A stretch of DNA of 6,756 nt from an uncultured Oscillibacter sp. (GCA_902462475.1 CABQCB010000098.1:1-6756); one strand, 5' to 3'. Numbered from the stretch's first letter, positions 1 to 6,174 are shown. The notes: generated by a model from the sequence alone, not told the origin. A program made the numbers and translations.

Positions 1-1106
1 ACGCCCAGGACGTGGCCGCCGCGAAAGAGGCCGGGATCCGTCCGGCCATGCTGGACCGACTGACCCTGACGCCGGAGCGCATCGCCGGTATCGTGGAAGG
101 CGTGCGGCAGGTAGCGGCCCTGCCGGACCCCATCGGCCGGGTGGACAAGATGGAGACCCGGCCCAACGGTCTCATCATCGGACGGCGGCGGGTCCCCCTG
201 GGAGTCATTGCTATCATCTTTGAGGCCCGGCCCAACGTCACCGTGGACGCGGCGGCCCTGTGCCTTAAATCCGGCAACGCCTGCATCCTCCGGGGCGGCA
301 AGGAGGCCATCCGCTCCAACCGCTGTGCGGCGGAACTGATGCGCCAGGCCCTGCGTACAGCAGGCCTGCCGGAGGACTGCATCTGCCTGGTGCAGGACAC
401 CAGCCACGAGACCGCCCGGGAGCTGATGCATCTGAGCGACTTTGTGGATGTGCTGATCCCCCGGGGCGGTGCGGGACTGATCCGGGCCGTGGCCAAGGAA
501 GCCAGCGTCCCCGTGATCCGTACCGGAGAGGGCGTCTGCCATATCTATATCGACAACGAGGCGGACCTGGACACGGGCGCCAGGATCCTCTTCAACGCCA
601 AGTGCTCCCGTCCCTCCGTGTGCAACGCGGCGGAGTGCGTACTGGTCCACCAGGACGTGGCGGCGGATTTCTGGAAGCTGGCTCTTCCCCTGCTGGAGGA
701 AAAGCAGGTGGAGCTGCGGGCGGACGCAGCGGCAATGGAGATCCTGGGAGAGCGGGCAGTCCCTGCGGCGGAAAGCGACTGGGACGCGGAATACGGCGAC
801 TACATCCTGGCCGTCCGGACCGTCCGGGACATGGATGAGGCCGTGGCCTTCATCAACCGCCACGGCAGCGGCCACTCCGAGGCCATCATCACCCGCAATT
901 ACTTCAAGGCCCAGCACTTCCTGGACTACGTGGACGCAGCGGCGGTGTATGTCAACGCCTCCACCCGCTTTACCGACGGCGGGGAGTTCGGCCTGGGTGC
1001 GGAGATCGGCATCTCCACCCAGAAGATGCACGCCCGGGGCCCCATGGGACTGGAGGAGCTGACCAGCTGCAAGTACGTCATCTACGGCGAAGGCCAGGTG
1101 CGATAA
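1..1106 (+). CDS. proA: Glutamate-5-semialdehyde dehydrogenase (gamma-glutamyl phosphate reductase), 5' truncated
   Basis: ProA reduces L-glutamyl 5-phosphate with NADPH to glutamate 5-semialdehyde, the second step of cytoplasmic proline synthesis from glutamate. The reading frame is already open at the window edge (first full codon at 3), and the visible start reads AQDVAAAKEAG, a typical internal ProA segment. About 367 residues are visible against a usual length near 415-420, so roughly 50 N-terminal residues lie outside. Visible family signatures are PLGVIAIIFEARPNVT (about 190-240), the LRGGKEAI nucleotide-binding region, LIPRGG, and the block FNAKCSRPSVCNAAEC. The Cys encoded at 621-623 (in RPSVCNA) is the expected catalytic thiol of this aldehyde dehydrogenase superfamily member. 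The C-terminal TDGGEFGLGAEIGISTQK and RGPMGLEELT motifs are intact. The TAA stop overlaps the ribosome binding site of the next gene, so the two are very probably cotranscribed. proB is expected upstream by analogy with other proline operons, but is not seen here. Confidence 0.97.
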   Translation, partial: AQDVAAAKEAGIRPAMLDRLTLTPERIAGIVEGVRQVAALPDPIGRVDKMETRPNGLIIGRRRVPLGVIAIIFEARPNVTVDAAALCLKSGNACILRGGKEAIRSNRCAAELMRQALRTAGLPEDCICLVQDTSHETARELMHLSDFVDVLIPRGGAGLIRAVAKEASVPVIRTGEGVCHIYIDNEADLDTGARILFNAKCSRPSVCNAAECVLVHQDVAADFWKLALPLLEEKQVELRADAAAMEILGERAVPAAESDWDAEYGDYILAVRTVRDMDEAVAFINRHGSGHSEAIITRNYFKAQHFLDYVDAAAVYVNASTRFTDGGEFGLGAEIGISTQKMHARGPMGLEELTSCKYVIYGEGQVR

Positions 1107-1119
1107 GGAGGCGGGGGGC

Positions 1120-1476
1120 ATGCTGTTTCAAGTCATCGCCATGAGCGTCATCACGCTGCTTTTATTTTTCCTGCTGCTCACCCGCAAGCCCGGCTGGATC
1201 AACTTGGTGCTGGGTGTGTGCACCACCGGGTGCGGCATCGCGTCCATGGTGCTTTTCATCCTGTTCCAGCGCGCAAACGGCAACCCGGACGCAGGGCGGG
1301 AGCTGACCCAGCTCTACATTCCCTGCGCGCTGTATCTGGCCGTGTCTGCCTGGGGCGCCGTGGAGGCGCTGCGCAGCCGCAGAAAGCTCCTGCGGGACAA
1401 GGCTGCCCGGCAGGCCGCCAAAGAAAAAACAGCCCGGGAAAAAACCGCTCCGTCCAAGACGGAGCAGCCCCAGTGA
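1120..1476 (+). CDS. Small membrane protein of unknown function in the proline operon (118 aa)
   Basis: I do not recognise this family. The ATG at 1120 follows AAGGAG (1105-1110) with 9 bases of spacing, and that Shine-Dalgarno sequence is formed from the proA stop region, which supports the start and translational coupling. The 118 residues suggest three hydrophobic segments: about 1-21 (MSVITLLLFFLLL), about 25-50 (WINLVLGVCTTGCGIASMVLF), and about 65-85 (LYIPCALYLAVSAWGAVEAL). After them comes a strongly charged Lys/Arg/Glu/Ala tail from residue 86 to the end. Positive charges after helices 1 and 3 fit a small polytopic cytoplasmic-membrane protein with a cytosolic tail. No catalytic motif is visible. 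The gene sits 13 bp after proA and 33 bp before proC, so it is expected to be expressed with both. A role linked to proline is possible from context only. The tail contains two A6 tracts and a perfect hairpin. Confidence 0.82.
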   Translation: MLFQVIAMSVITLLLFFLLLTRKPGWINLVLGVCTTGCGIASMVLFILFQRANGNPDAGRELTQLYIPCALYLAVSAWGAVEALRSRRKLLRDKAARQAAKEKTAREKTAPSKTEQPQ

Positions 1477-1509
1477 GGGCATTCATCAAACGAAAAGGAA
1501 TGTGAAATT

Positions 1510-2313
1510 ATGGCTACTTTTGGATTCATCGGAACCGGCAACATGGGCGGGGCCCTGGCCCGTGCCGTATGCAAGCGCGTGCCCAGCGACGAGGTGTTTC
1601 TCGCCAACCGCACCATGGAAAAGGCCCAGGCCCTGGCGGCAGAGCTGGAGTGCCGGGTGGCGGACAATGAGGCCATCGCCCGCAGCGCCGACTTTATCTT
1701 CCTGGGCGTCAAGCCCCAGATGATGGCCGACATGCTTGCGGACATCGCCCCGGTCCTTGAACAGCGGGAGACCCGCTTCGTACTGGTCTCCATGGCGGCA
1801 GGCCTCTCTCTGGAGGACATCGCCCGGATGGCCGGCGGGGACTACGCCGTGATCCGCATCATGCCCAACACTCCCTCCGCCATCGGCGAGGGCATGATCC
1901 TCTACACCTGCGGCAAGGGCGTCACCAAGACGGAGGAAAAAGAGTTCCTGGACTCCATGGCCGGAGCCGGCCGCTTTGCCGCTATCCCCGAAAGCCAGAT
2001 GGACGTTGGCTCTGCCGTGTCCGGCTGCGGCCCCGCTTTTGTGGACCTGTTCATTGAGGCCCTGGCCGACGGCGGCGTGGCCTGCGGGCTGCCCCGTGCG
2101 GCGGCCATGGAATTTGCCGCCCAGATGGTGGTGGGCTCCGCCCGTCTGGTGCTGGAGTCCGGCAGCCACCCCGGCGCCCTGAAGGACGCCGTCTGCTCTC
2201 CCGGCGGATCCACCATCCAGGGCGTGCGGACGCTGGAGAAAAACGGCTTCCGCAGCGCCGTCATGGAGGCGGTCATCGCCGCGTGCGAAAAGAGCGCCTC
2301 TCTGGGAAAATAA
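1510..2313 (+). CDS. proC: Pyrroline-5-carboxylate reductase
   Basis: ProC reduces 1-pyrroline-5-carboxylate to L-proline with NAD(P)H, the last step of proline synthesis. The substrate forms spontaneously by cyclisation of the ProA product. The protein is 267 residues, the usual length. It begins with a Rossmann nucleotide-binding motif, FGFIGTGNMGGALARAV (residues 4-20), followed by FLGVKPQ (64-70) and RIMPNTPSAIGEGM (116-129). The C-terminal helical dimerisation and substrate domain contains VSGCGPAFVDLFIEALADGG (170-189). The family signature runs from HPGALKD to SPGGSTIQGVRTLE (220-243). The ATG at 1510 is preceded by AAAAGGA (1493-1499) with about 10 bases of spacing, and the Rossmann motif starts within five residues, so the start is secure. 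It is the third gene of the proA operon and ends 16 bp before a strong terminator. Nothing in the protein looks broken. Confidence 0.98.
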   Translation: MATFGFIGTGNMGGALARAVCKRVPSDEVFLANRTMEKAQALAAELECRVADNEAIARSADFIFLGVKPQMMADMLADIAPVLEQRETRFVLVSMAAGLSLEDIARMAGGDYAVIRIMPNTPSAIGEGMILYTCGKGVTKTEEKEFLDSMAGAGRFAAIPESQMDVGSAVSGCGPAFVDLFIEALADGGVACGLPRAAAMEFAAQMVVGSARLVLESGSHPGALKDAVCSPGGSTIQGVRTLEKNGFRSAVMEAVIAACEKSASLGK

Positions 2314-2329
2314 AACTGCTTTTCCATCC

Positions 2330-2367
2330 ATCATGCGCCGGACCTGCGGTCCGGCGCATGATTTTTT
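2330..2367 (+). terminator. Intrinsic terminator of the proA-proC operon
   Basis: A perfect 15-bp stem (2330-2344 with 2348-2362) encloses a three-base TGC loop and runs directly into a T tract (2362-2367). The GC-rich core is GCGCCGGACC paired with GGTCCGGCGC. It starts 16 bp after the proC stop. There is no T tract on the other side, so it should act on plus-strand transcripts only. Confidence 0.93.
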
Positions 2368-2385
2368 ATGATGCTTGCTGCAAAG

Positions 2386-2419
2386 AAAAAGCACGCCGCT
2401 AAAACGCGGCGTGCTTTTT
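2386..2419 (-). terminator. Intrinsic terminator of the SLH nucleotidase gene (possibly bidirectional)
   Basis: A 9-bp GC stem (GCACGCCGC at 2391-2399 with GCGGCGTGC at 2406-2414) encloses a six-base loop and is flanked by A5 (2386-2390) and T5 (2415-2419). Read on the minus strand, the hairpin ends in TTTTTCTTTG, 25-58 bp past the nucleotidase stop. The plus-strand T5 means it could also stop leftover read-through from proC, protecting both convergent genes. Confidence 0.9.
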
Positions 2420-2443
2420 GGGGATTCGTTTTCCGGGAAGTGC

Positions 2444-4567
2444 TCAGGCAGCGTTGGCCGCGCGATAGAGGAAGGTCGCGATCTGGCCGCGGGTGCAGGA
2501 GTTGTCGGGAGAGAAGGTGGTAGCGGTAGTGCCGTTGGTCACACCCTTTTCCACAGCCCAGGCCACACAGTCATCGCTTTCCGCCGCCACATCCGTGAAG
2601 GGCAGATCGGCCTCCGTCTCGGGGCTGCCGGCAGCGCACCACATAAAGTACACGGCCTCCAGGCGGGTGCAGGGATCATCGGGACGGAAGGTGTCGCCGG
2701 TCTCCATCTTCTGCTCCGCAGCCCACAGCAGAGCCTTGTAATAGTAGGCGTTCGTGTTGGTCACATCCGTATACTGCTGCTCGGTGATGGTGGGCTCCGG
2801 GCTGCCGGCGGCGCGCCACAGGAACGTCACGATCTGCGCACGGGTGCAGGCGTTGGCGGGAGAGAAGGTGGTGGCGGTGGTGCCGTTGGTGATGTCCTGG
2901 TCCACAGCCCACAAAATGCCCTCATAGTAGGGAGAGGCAGAGGTCACGTCCGTGAAGGGGTTGACGCCCTGGATGGTGATGCGGCCCTGGGCGGCGCCGT
3001 AATCCTTGGCGGTGACCGTGCCGCCCAGCTCATCGGTGATGTAGTCCATGACCACCTCGTCCATGGCGAGGCCCAGATCATAGTTGACGGTGGCAGCGCT
3101 GAAGGCATAGTAGGTATCGCCGCCGGCGGCCATAAAGTCGTTGGTGGCGATGGTGTAGGTGGCCTCGGGATCAAACGCCTTGCCGCCCACGGTCTGGATG
3201 CTCACACGATTGATGCTCTTGGGTGCATAGTAGGTGGAGCCGGGATACAGATCGCCCTGGTCGTAGGCCTTGGCGGCGTTGACGGTAAACTCGATGCCGC
3301 TGACCTGGGGGAAGCCGCCGATGGACTCGGGCGTGCAGTAGGTGGACGCCTCCAGGGCCTCCAGCAGCTCCGCGCCGGTGACCTTGACGATGCTCAGCGT
3401 ATTGCCGAAGGGCAGCACGGTGTTGATATCCTTCTTGGTGATGTCGCCCGCGGCGATGGAAGCGCGGATGCCGCCGCCGTTGGTGACGGCCGCGTCCACC
3501 TGCTCGCCGGTTTCCTCAGCGCCCCAGACCAGGGCGTCGGCGATCAGGTTGCCCAGGTTGGTCTCACCGGTGCGGACGTTGGCCTTTTCGCCGTCCAGCG
3601 CCACCTCGGTCTTGGCGAACACGGTGCCGTAGTCGTCGTCGATCTCCTTCTGGATAGCGGCGGCACGGTCGGAAACGGTCTTGTCGGGGGTGACGGTGAT
3701 GTCGGCAGTGGGGATCAGGGTCGCTTCCATCTTTCCGTCGGCGATGACCACCAGGCCGATGTTTTCAAACTTGGTGCCGGTGGAGGTGACGATGGTGTCG
3801 CCCACCATGCAGTCCTCCCCGGTCAGGGCGGCGATGTCGCTCATGGTGGAGTGGGAGTGTCCGTCGATGAACAGGTCGATGCCGTCCACCTTTTCCAGCA
3901 GGTCTACGGAGCGGTTGCCGGTGGACTCTTCATCGATGCCCAGGTGGCCCAGGCACACGATCACATCGCAGCCCTCAGCCTCCAGCGCATCCACCTGCTC
4001 CTGGGCGCACTCCACCAGCTCGTCGCCGGCGAGGAACGTGACGCCCTGGATCTTGGCGGGGTGGGCCTTGGTGGCCGTCTCCGGCGTGTCCAGACCGAAC
4101 ACGCCGATCTTGGTGCCGTCGGGCGCGGTGAAGGTCACGTTGTCTTCAAAGGCGGTCTTGCCGTTGTAGAGCACATTGGCCGCCACGATGGGGAATTCCG
4201 CCTCGCCTGCCAGAGTGCTGAGATTCTGGTAGCCATAGTCGAACTCATGGTTGCCGGGCGCGGCCACATCATAGCCCGCCAGGTTCATCAGCTCCACGGC
4301 CGTGGCGCCCTGGCTGGCGCTGACGGTGGGATCGCCCTGGCTGAAATCGCCGGCGTCCATGAGCAGCACATAGGCGCCCATGTCCTCATAGGTCTTTTTC
4401 AGTGCCGCAGCCTTGGCGTAGCCGTCGATGGCGCCGTGCACATCGTTGGTGTGCAGGATCACCACAGCGCCGCTGAGGTCATCGGCCGGTTCCGCGGCAG
4501 AAGCCGTGATGCCCAGGGAGAGCAGCATGGCCACGACCAGGAACAAAGACAGAACTTTCCTTTTCAT
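2444..4567 (-). CDS. Secreted metallophosphatase/5'-nucleotidase (UshA-like) with three C-terminal SLH repeats
   Basis: This is a 707-residue cell-surface enzyme expected to hydrolyse extracellular nucleotides (5'-nucleotidase or UDP-sugar hydrolase family) to nucleosides and phosphate. A signal peptide covers residues 1-25 (MKRKVLSLFL, hydrophobic core, ASAAE cleavage region). The two-metal phosphoesterase domain (about 34-270) has HTNDVHG (39-45), DAGD (71-74), GNHEFD (105-110, with the H107/D110 catalytic pair expected from UshA), GHLG (207-210) and DGHSHS (235-240). The C-terminal nucleotidase domain (about 316-533) has TNGGGIR (362-368), LPFGN (385-389) and NDFMAAGGDTYYAF (476-489), the nucleoside-stacking and substrate loop. 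Three SLH repeats follow at about 538-588, 599-645 and 657-703, the usual non-covalent anchor to pyruvylated cell-wall polymer. The start was chosen at 4567 because AGGAGG (4580-4575) lies 7 bases upstream and the signal peptide begins there; an in-frame ATG at 4645 would add 26 residues with no signal character and lies upstream of the predicted transcription start. The exact substrate cannot be told from sequence. Confidence 0.95.
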   Translation of the reverse strand: MKRKVLSLFLVVAMLLSLGITASAAEPADDLSGAVVILHTNDVHGAIDGYAKAAALKKTYEDMGAYVLLMDAGDFSQGDPTVSASQGATAVELMNLAGYDVAAPGNHEFDYGYQNLSTLAGEAEFPIVAANVLYNGKTAFEDNVTFTAPDGTKIGVFGLDTPETATKAHPAKIQGVTFLAGDELVECAQEQVDALEAEGCDVIVCLGHLGIDEESTGNRSVDLLEKVDGIDLFIDGHSHSTMSDIAALTGEDCMVGDTIVTSTGTKFENIGLVVIADGKMEATLIPTADITVTPDKTVSDRAAAIQKEIDDDYGTVFAKTEVALDGEKANVRTGETNLGNLIADALVWGAEETGEQVDAAVTNGGGIRASIAAGDITKKDINTVLPFGNTLSIVKVTGAELLEALEASTYCTPESIGGFPQVSGIEFTVNAAKAYDQGDLYPGSTYYAPKSINRVSIQTVGGKAFDPEATYTIATNDFMAAGGDTYYAFSAATVNYDLGLAMDEVVMDYITDELGGTVTAKDYGAAQGRITIQGVNPFTDVTSASPYYEGILWAVDQDITNGTTATTFSPANACTRAQIVTFLWRAAGSPEPTITEQQYTDVTNTNAYYYKALLWAAEQKMETGDTFRPDDPCTRLEAVYFMWCAAGSPETEADLPFTDVAAESDDCVAWAVEKGVTNGTTATTFSPDNSCTRGQIATFLYRAANAA

Positions 4568-4574
4568 TCTTGAA

Positions 4575-4625
4575 CCTCCTTTGTTTTGTGCGCGCTCGTC
4601 CGCGCCCTTGTATTTGCAGTATAGC
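4575..4625 (-). promoter_or_regulatory. Promoter and ribosome binding site of the SLH nucleotidase gene
   Basis: Read on the minus strand, an extended -10 box TGC-TATACT lies at 4626-4618, which would place the transcript start near 4611 and give a leader of about 44 bases. No good -35 box is visible at 16-18 bp (TGTGCT is the best at 17), as is common for extended -10 promoters. AGGAGG (4580-4575) is a near-perfect Shine-Dalgarno sequence 7 bases from the ATG. The promoter call is by eye. Confidence 0.55.
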
Positions 4626-4635
4626 ACACTCTTTT

Positions 4636-4658
4636 GGGAAAGCACATGGGCTTTTCCC
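4636..4658. repeat. Imperfect inverted repeat upstream of the nucleotidase promoter
   Basis: GGGAAAGC (4636-4643) faces GCTTTTCCC (4650/4651-4658) across about seven bases, with one extra T in the right arm. It overlaps the position where the -35 region of the minus-strand promoter would fall, so it could be an operator. No regulator is assigned, and chance symmetry in this A/T- and G-run-rich stretch is possible. Confidence 0.35.
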
Positions 4659-4717
4659 GTCCTTTGAGAAAATTTAACAGAAGTTTTTTGTGAATTTTTC
4701 CACTTGTCAAGGAGGGG

Positions 4718-4768
4718 TGGAAATCCGGCGCGCCGGGTGCTATACTGGCATCAATTCAACGAGAGGAG
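4718..4768 (+). promoter_or_regulatory. Promoter and ribosome binding site of the hydantoinase gene, with a palindrome in the spacer
   Basis: An extended -10 box TGC-TATACT lies at 4738-4746, with a weak -35 candidate TGGAAA at 4718-4723 and a 17-bp spacer. The predicted transcript starts near 4753. AGAGGAG (4762-4768) is the ribosome binding site, 10 bases before the ATG at 4779. The spacer contains the perfect 12-bp palindrome CCGGCGCGCCGG (4725-4736), which suits a repressor site that would block RNA polymerase. The element is predicted by eye and no binding protein is known. Confidence 0.55.
4725..4736. repeat. Perfect 12-bp palindrome, candidate operator
   Basis: CCGGCGCGCCGG is self-complementary over all 12 bases and sits between the putative -35 and -10 of the hydantoinase gene. 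Its GC composition contrasts with the A/T-rich sequence before it (about 4660-4705). In a GC-rich genome short GC palindromes arise by chance, so its position is the main argument for a function. Confidence 0.4.
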
Positions 4769-4778
4769 CGAATGAGGC

Positions 4779-6152
4779 ATGAAAACTCTGCTCAAGGGCG
4801 GCAGCGTGGTCACCGGCAGCGGCGTGAAGCGGGCAGACGTGCTGCTGGAGGGGGAGAAGATCCTCCAGGTGGGACGCCGGGTGGGCGGCGCCGACCAGGT
4901 GGTCGACGTGGCCGGCTGCCTGCTGTTCCCCGGCTTTATCGACGCCCACACCCATTTTGACCTGGACGTGGCCGGCACCACCACCGCCGACGACTTTTAC
5001 TCCGGCAGCCGCGCCGCGCTCCGGGGCGGCACCACCACCGTCATCGACTTTGCCTGCCCCAACAAGGGCGAGAGCCTGCACCAGGGTCTGGACCTCTGGC
5101 ACCGCAAGGCCGACGGCAAGACCTTCTGCGACTATGGCTTCCACATGACCATCGACGACTGGAACGAGTCCATCCGCGCGGAGCTGCCAGACATGTTCGC
5201 CCAGGGCGTGTCCTCTTTCAAAATGTACATGACCTACCCCGCCATGATGATCGGCGACCGGGACATGTACTGGGCGCTGAAGGAGCTGCGGCGTCTGGGC
5301 GGCATCTGCGGCGTCCACTGTGAAAACGCCGGCGTCATCGACGGCATGATCGCCGAGCGGAAAAACGCCGGCCATCTTGGCCCGGACTCCCACCCCATCA
5401 CCCGTCCGCCCTATCTGGAGGCAGAGGCCGTCAGCCGGCTTTTGCGTCTGGCCCAGGCGGCGGACTGCCCGGTGGTCATCGTGCATCTGACCAACCAGGA
5501 CGCCCTTCAGGAAGTAGAGCACGCCCGGCGGCGGGGCCAGCGGGTCTATGTGGAGACCTGTCCCCAGTATCTGCTTTTGGACGAGAGCGTCTACTTTAAC
5601 CCTGACTACTCCTCCGCCGCCCGGTACGTGTGCGCCCCGCCCCTGCGGGAAAAGAGCCAGCAGGAGCACCTGTGGAAGGCCCTGCGCCGGGGCGGCATCC
5701 AGACCGTGTCCACGGACCACTGCTCCTTCACCCTGGAGCAAAAGGACATGGGCCGGGAGGACTTCACCCGCATTCCCGGAGGCCTGCCCGGCGTGGAGAC
5801 CCGGGGCGAGCTGCTGTACTCCTACGGCGTGGCCAAGCGCCGCATCACCCCCGCCCAGATGTGCCGCGTGCTCAGCGAGAACCCCGCCCGGCTGTACGGC
5901 CTGTTCCCCCGCAAGGGCATTTTGCGTCCGGGCAGCGACGCGGACATCGTGGTCTACGATCCCGCCGCCAGCCATGTGATCCGGGGCGAGGACAGCCTCT
6001 CCCGGGCCGGTTACAGCCCCTATGAGGGCTTTGTCACCGCCGGCGGCATCCGCCAGGTGTGGCTGCGGGGACATCTGTGCGTCCAGGAGGGCAGCGTGCT
6101 GGACCAGACCCCTGCCGGACAGTATCTGGCCCGGGGGAAAAACGCCCTATAA
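4779..6152 (+). CDS. hydA: D-hydantoinase/dihydropyrimidinase family amidohydrolase
   Basis: This cytoplasmic cyclic-amide hydrolase opens dihydropyrimidine or 5-substituted hydantoin rings to N-carbamoyl amino acids. The 457 residues match the family length (about 455-480). All expected metal ligands are visible: H57 and H59 in DAHTHFD, the Lys that becomes carboxylated at K148 in SFKMYM, H180 in GVHCEN, H236 in VHLTN, and D313 in STDHCSF. Y153 lies five residues after the Lys, as for the substrate-binding Tyr of hydantoinases. RGGTTTVIDF (82-91) and the C-terminal GSDADIVVYDP (385-395) are typical. Two positions near the substrate pocket differ from the forms I remember: CAPPLR instead of CSPPLR (285-290), and IPGG instead of IPNG (332-335). 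The start at 4779 is preferred because it is in frame and has AGAGGAG 10 bases upstream; an ATG at 4772 is out of frame. It appears monocistronic. Dihydropyrimidinase, hydantoinase and phenylhydantoinase cannot be told apart from sequence alone. Confidence 0.93.
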   Translation: MKTLLKGGSVVTGSGVKRADVLLEGEKILQVGRRVGGADQVVDVAGCLLFPGFIDAHTHFDLDVAGTTTADDFYSGSRAALRGGTTTVIDFACPNKGESLHQGLDLWHRKADGKTFCDYGFHMTIDDWNESIRAELPDMFAQGVSSFKMYMTYPAMMIGDRDMYWALKELRRLGGICGVHCENAGVIDGMIAERKNAGHLGPDSHPITRPPYLEAEAVSRLLRLAQAADCPVVIVHLTNQDALQEVEHARRRGQRVYVETCPQYLLLDESVYFNPDYSSAARYVCAPPLREKSQQEHLWKALRRGGIQTVSTDHCSFTLEQKDMGREDFTRIPGGLPGVETRGELLYSYGVAKRRITPAQMCRVLSENPARLYGLFPRKGILRPGSDADIVVYDPAASHVIRGEDSLSRAGYSPYEGFVTAGGIRQVWLRGHLCVQEGSVLDQTPAGQYLARGKNAL

Positions 6153-6174
6153 CAGAACTTCATATCCTGCTCAG

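Noticed and set aside
1486..2394. A 302-residue open frame on the minus strand opposite proC
   Set aside because: Shadow of proC. It runs through the proC terminator, has no recognisable domain, and its composition is typical of GC-driven antisense frames.
2375..4573. A 732-residue open frame on the plus strand, covering the whole nucleotidase gene
   Set aside because: It is the antisense shadow of the minus-strand gene. Its translation is a low-complexity Gly/Val/His/Ala-rich sequence with no domain, it has no ribosome binding site, and it starts inside the terminator region. The minus strand encodes a fully recognisable enzyme.
4568..4645. N-terminal extension of the nucleotidase to the in-frame ATG at 4645
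   Set aside because: The extra 26 residues are polar and would bury the signal peptide. AGGAGG sits correctly in front of the ATG at 4567, and the predicted promoter lies inside the extension.
4704..4746. TTGTCA (4704-4709) as the -35 box for the hydantoinase promoter
   Set aside because: The distance to the TATACT -10 box is 31 bp, far beyond the 16-18 bp that sigma-A promoters need. It was kept only as a possible operator half-site.
4717..4782. Possible 21-residue leader peptide (GTG at 4717) overlapping the hydantoinase start as ATGA, with AAGGAGG just before it
   Set aside because: The Shine-Dalgarno-like sequence is only about one base from the GTG, too close for initiation, and the best promoter would start transcription near 4753, downstream of it.
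4740..6074. A 444-residue open frame on the minus strand opposite the hydantoinase gene
   Set aside because: Antisense shadow with His/Gly/Val-rich composition caused by high GC at third codon positions. The plus strand carries all amidohydrolase motifs.
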